The notes under the pieces: generated by a model | Database searches by the model: none | Told to the model about the DNA's origin: nothing | The model's input: the letters and a program-made list of their open reading frames with translations, nothing else | Position numbers and translations under genes: made by a program | NCBI GenBank assembly: GCA_002770955.1 | Contig: PCUH01000210.1 | Coordinates: 211 to 9,031 of the forward strand | Source of the DNA: Flavobacteriales bacterium CG18_big_fil_WC_8_21_14_2_50_32_9 | Lineage (GTDB): Bacteria > Bacteroidota > Bacteroidia > Flavobacteriales_E > Vicingaceae | DNA: 8,821 nucleotides | Direction: 5' to 3' | In this document: in pieces, positions 6,554 to 8,821 of the stretch | How positions within the stretch are numbered: the first letter of the stretch is position 1 | Layout: each line of letters begins with the position of its first letter

Positions 6554-7271
6554 TAGATTTTAAAATTTCATTCAATCCTTTAAGCACCAAAAATTCGTCT
6601 GCAAAGATGCGATTTTTTACTTCCAAATCAAATAGTAAAAAATCACCTCCAGTAAGAACTATTTTTACTTCATTATATTGCTGTTCGTAAGCCGAAATAA
6701 CACCTAAAATTTCACACTTATAACCATTATAAACTCCTGACAGAATAGAGTTTTCTGTACTATCTCCAATCAACTTGATGAGCTGTTTGTGATATTTTAT
6801 TTGTGGTAATTTTTTTGTAAAATGATGTAGGGCTTGAAATCTCATTTCAAACCCAGGAGCTATGCTTCCTCCATAATAAACAGCATTTTTATCAATAAAA
6901 TCAAAAGTTACGCAAGTTCCCATATCAACTACCAACAAATTTGTGTTTGGAAATGTAATCCTTGCTCCTGCTACGGCTGACAACCTGTCTAAACCTAATG
7001 TTTGTGGTGTTGTATAATTAATTTTATATGGAAATTTCATTTTGTGGCTTAACCACAAAAAAGAAATGTTAATTTTTTTTAAAATAGCTGAAATTTCAGC
7101 TTTATTATCTCTTACAGAACTAATAATTGCCCTTTTTATGTCAAATTTATTTTTTATTTCAAAAATAATTGAGGCATTAATCTCTTGATGTTTTTCATGA
7201 AAAATGATAGTATCATCTTTAAAAACAGCTACCTTAACAAAAGTATTTCCTATATCAATTACTAATCGCAT
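6540..7271 (-). CDS. coaX: Type III pantothenate kinase
   Basis: Cytosolic enzyme that phosphorylates pantothenate with ATP, the first step of coenzyme A synthesis. At 243 residues it is normal for CoaX. The ASKHA-fold motifs are all present: the phosphate loop DIGNT at 6-10, GLDR at 93-96 (Asp95 is the likely catalytic base), DMGTC at 116-120, GGSIAPG at 134-140 and LTGGD at 206-210. CoaX enzymes need a monovalent cation and are not feedback-inhibited by CoA; that is known for the family, not visible here. The ATG at 7271 is the first gene of the minus-strand run and faces the tRNA gene. Its promoter should lie in 7272-7357, but the best minus-strand match (TACATTTTG, reverse complement of 7296-7304) has one base too many for TAnnTTTG, so I do not call it. 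The 3' end overlaps the barrel gene by 14 bp. Confidence 0.96.
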   Translation of the reverse strand: MRLVIDIGNTFVKVAVFKDDTIIFHEKHQEINASIIFEIKNKFDIKRAIISSVRDNKAEISAILKKINISFLWLSHKMKFPYKINYTTPQTLGLDRLSAVAGARITFPNTNLLVVDMGTCVTFDFIDKNAVYYGGSIAPGFEMRFQALHHFTKKLPQIKYHKQLIKLIGDSTENSILSGVYNGYKCEILGVISAYEQQYNEVKIVLTGGDFLLFDLEVKNRIFADEFLVLKGLNEILKSNEQI

Positions 7272-7309
7272 AAAAAAATTTAAGTTTCGAAATTACAAAA
7301 TGTATTAAA

Positions 7310-7343
7310 TACTTTTGCAGATTAAATAATTTTTATACTTTTG
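7310..7343 (+). promoter_or_regulatory. Bacteroidetes-type promoter of tRNA-Phe, with a doubled -7 motif
   Basis: A -33 TTTG at 7314-7317 and a -7 TACTTTTG (TAnnTTTG) at 7336-7343, separated by 18 bp, fit the Bacteroidetes primary sigma factor consensus. Transcription would begin about 7349-7350, leaving a leader of about 8 nt before the tRNA at 7358. The -33 TTTG is itself the end of another exact TACTTTTG (7310-7317), so the motif tacttttgc occurs twice, 26 bp apart. The first copy could act as a second -7 box with TTTC at 7285-7288 as a weak -33. Confidence 0.72.
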
Positions 7344-7357
7344 CCGACCTTAATGAA

Positions 7358-7430
<73 letters not shown>

Positions 7431-7437
7431 CATAAAG

Positions 7438-7471
7438 ACCCGAAAAAGAATTTTTTTTTTCGGGTTTTTTG
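7438..7471 (+). terminator. Intrinsic terminator of tRNA-Phe
   Basis: A 10-bp stem, acccgaaaaa (7438-7447) with tttttcgggt (7456-7465), encloses an 8-nt loop and is followed by a run of T residues (7465-7470). It begins 7 nt after the tRNA, so the transcript should be a single tRNA and the downstream gene needs its own promoter. Confidence 0.88.
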
Positions 7472-7481
7472 TTTTCATATA

Positions 7482-7579
7482 CCGAAACTAAATGGGTTTT
7501 CGGAAAATGAATACACTTTGGTTTCGAGTATTACTCGTTTTAAGCATTTTTTCTTCCGAAAATATGCTAAGAACGAGTA
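7482..7579 (+). repeat. Overlapping inverted repeats in the leader before the PagL-like gene
   Basis: Several stems compete for the same bases. The largest pairs 7532-7547 (tactcgttttaagcat) with 7564-7579 (14 of 16 complementary positions, 16-nt loop). A second is the near-perfect palindrome cgagta-t-tactcg at 7525-7537, which uses the left arm of the first. A third is ccgaaa (7482-7487) with tttcgg (7498-7503), and a fourth is ttttcgg (7497-7503) with ccgaaaa (7556-7562). No T-tract follows. This could be a regulatory leader, a protein-binding site or a decayed repeat; I cannot tell which. Confidence 0.5.
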
Positions 7580-7585
7580 TATCTG

Positions 7586-7593
7586 TATTTTTG
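7586..7593 (+). promoter_or_regulatory. Possible -7 element of the PagL-like gene
   Basis: TATTTTTG at 7586-7593 is an exact TAnnTTTG match and would place the transcription start near 7600, about 23 nt before the proposed ATC start. No TTTG is present at the expected -33 position (around 7563), so this is half a promoter at best. Such motifs arise easily in AT-rich DNA. Confidence 0.3.
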
Positions 7594-7622
7594 GAATTTA
7601 GCTTATTAATATACATAGCACC

Positions 7623-8821
7623 ATCAAACATCTTCACTACATATTATTACTTTTTTGTTGGTTCTTGACTTTCCACTTGTTTGCTCAAGAAACAAAAAAA
7701 AGAGCCTTGTTTATTGAACCCGAATATATGGTTGGAAAAGTTGTTCCTAATTATTTGAATAGTTTTCCTAGCACACATTTGCAACATGGTTTGGCTCTAA
7801 ATATTGGTTCTCTAAAAACCGACACGAACAGTTCTTGGGCTAAGTATTTTAATTACCCTCAAACAGGAATATCATTATTTTACTCCAACATTGGTAATGA
7901 CAGAATTTTTGGAAATCAGTTTAGTGCCATGACTTTTGTTGCGTTTAATCTGTTTAACAAATCCCAGAAACCGCTTTATTTTAAATTAAGTATTGGAGCA
8001 GCTTATTTTACAACTCATTACGATAGCATTACTAATCCTAAAAATGTAAATGTAGGGTCTCCATTTAAATGGGCTTTTCAAGCAGGTGTTTACAAAACTA
8101 TTAGTGAAAAACCAGGTATGAATTTAAAATTAGGACTCCTTTTTTCTCACGCTTCAAATGGGCATACTCAAATTCCGAACTTTGGATTAAACTCCGCATT
8201 ATTAAGTATTTCGGCTCAATTTTATGATAAGAAAATATCTAATTATCAACTCACTAATAATCAGTTGAGCGTTAGACCTAAACTAAAAAGCAGAGATATT
8301 GGTATTAGTTACGGCTTAGGATTTCATGAATATGGCGACACTGGGCTACCTGTTGGTGGTCCAAAAAAATTAGTACATTCTACATCTATTTACACCGCAA
8401 AAACAGTTAACCATCATTTTAGATGGGGTGTTGGTGCTACGTATCGCTATTATGACTCCTATCATTACCAAATTACTTCTCGTAATTTAACTGACTACGC
8501 ATCCAATCCAACAAAATATGCTTCAAACGTAGTGCTATTTAGCAATGCTGAACTACTCATGGGACATGTGAGTATCTATACTGAATTAGGAATTAATATT
8601 TACAAACCATTTTACCAACAGTATGAAAAAGATTTTCCTATTGGCACTCATTATAGAGGTTATATTAAATTCAAATCTCATTTTAAAAAACTTTTATCTA
8701 CACGTTTAGGCATGAATTTGTATCTTTTAAATACCAATAAATTGCCAAAACACAATTTTTTTATTGGGCCTTATATTAAAGCAAATTCTGGTCAAGCCGA
8801 TTTTAGCGAACTCTCTTTTGG
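7623..8821 (+). CDS. PagL-like lipid A deacylase / acyloxyacyl hydrolase family protein (3' end outside window)
   Basis: Outer-membrane barrel enzyme expected to remove an ester-linked acyl chain from lipid A. From the proposed start, 399 codons are visible with no stop or frameshift. The leader IKHLHYILLLFCWFLTFHLFAQ is a typical signal peptide, cleaved near residue 22. The key motif is HASNG (176-180) followed by PNFGLN (185-190), matching the HxSN...PNxGxN active-site region of PagL (His176 and Ser178 as catalytic pair). The rest is strand-rich, and KANSGQADFSELSF at the end looks like the start of the last strand, so only a few residues are probably missing. There is no ATG, GTG or well-placed TTG before the signal peptide: an in-frame TAG sits at 7599-7601, TTG 7665 would cut the leader, and the first ATG (7728) lies in the mature protein. 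ATC 7623 gives the best N-terminus; ATT 7605 is an alternative. The gene may use a rare start codon or carry a start-codon mutation. Confidence 0.82.
   Translation, partial: MKHLHYILLLFCWFLTFHLFAQETKKRALFIEPEYMVGKVVPNYLNSFPSTHLQHGLALNIGSLKTDTNSSWAKYFNYPQTGISLFYSNIGNDRIFGNQFSAMTFVAFNLFNKSQKPLYFKLSIGAAYFTTHYDSITNPKNVNVGSPFKWAFQAGVYKTISEKPGMNLKLGLLFSHASNGHTQIPNFGLNSALLSISAQFYDKKISNYQLTNNQLSVRPKLKSRDIGISYGLGFHEYGDTGLPVGGPKKLVHSTSIYTAKTVNHHFRWGVGATYRYYDSYHYQITSRNLTDYASNPTKYASNVVLFSNAELLMGHVSIYTELGINIYKPFYQQYEKDFPIGTHYRGYIKFKSHFKKLLSTRLGMNLYLLNTNKLPKHNFFIGPYIKANSGQADFSELSF

Noticed and set aside
7296..7304. Possible coaX promoter -7 box (minus strand TACATTTTG)
   Set aside because: It has one base too many between TA and TTTG, and no TTTG lies at the -33 distance.
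7492..7668. Open frame of 58 codons on the plus strand (begins MGFRKMNTLWFRVLLV) overlapping the 5' end of the PagL-like gene
   Set aside because: It is hydrophobic and superficially like a signal peptide, but it ends inside the PagL-like gene in another frame, encodes no domain, and spans the inverted repeats. An accidental frame is more likely, although a leader peptide cannot be excluded.

Overview
The window is AT-rich, with Bacteroidetes-type promoter motifs (TTTG / TAnnTTTG), no clear Shine-Dalgarno sequences, a tRNA gene without encoded CCA, and proteins of families common in Flavobacteriales. It most likely comes from a chromosome of a member of the Flavobacteriales or a close relative. 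It is an envelope-biogenesis neighbourhood, not a phage, plasmid or defence island. I see no IS transposase, CRISPR array or toxin-antitoxin pair.

Left part (about 1-7271, all genes on the minus strand; transcription order is right to left): type III pantothenate kinase (coaX), a FadL-like outer-membrane beta-barrel protein, a periplasmic TPR protein, the lipoprotein LptC of the LPS export system, a 59-aa two-helix membrane protein, a CNNM/CBS/CorC (hemolysin-type) membrane protein, and the first 466 codons of an M1 zinc metallopeptidase that runs off the left edge. Three junctions are tight: a 14-bp overlap between coaX and the barrel gene, 7 bp between the TPR gene and lptC, and 22 bp between the CNNM gene and the peptidase. 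The other three gaps (about 145-180 bp each) all contain palindromic repeat elements.

Right part (7272-8821, plus strand): a tRNA-Phe(GAA) gene with a clear promoter and a strong intrinsic terminator, a 150-bp leader with several overlapping inverted repeats, and a nearly complete PagL-like lipid A deacylase / acyloxyacyl hydrolase gene that runs off the right edge. Its signal peptide is intact, but there is no in-frame ATG, GTG or suitably placed TTG in front of it. The best start is ATC at 7623.

Taken together, lptC (LPS transport), an outer-membrane barrel, a conserved periplasmic TPR protein and, across the tRNA, a lipid A deacylase point to building and remodelling of the outer membrane. 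I did not find a clearly new multi-gene system. The points most worth a second look are the small membrane protein, the paired mosaic repeats with heptamer tracts, and the two non-ATG starts (TTG for lptC, probably ATC for the PagL-like gene).
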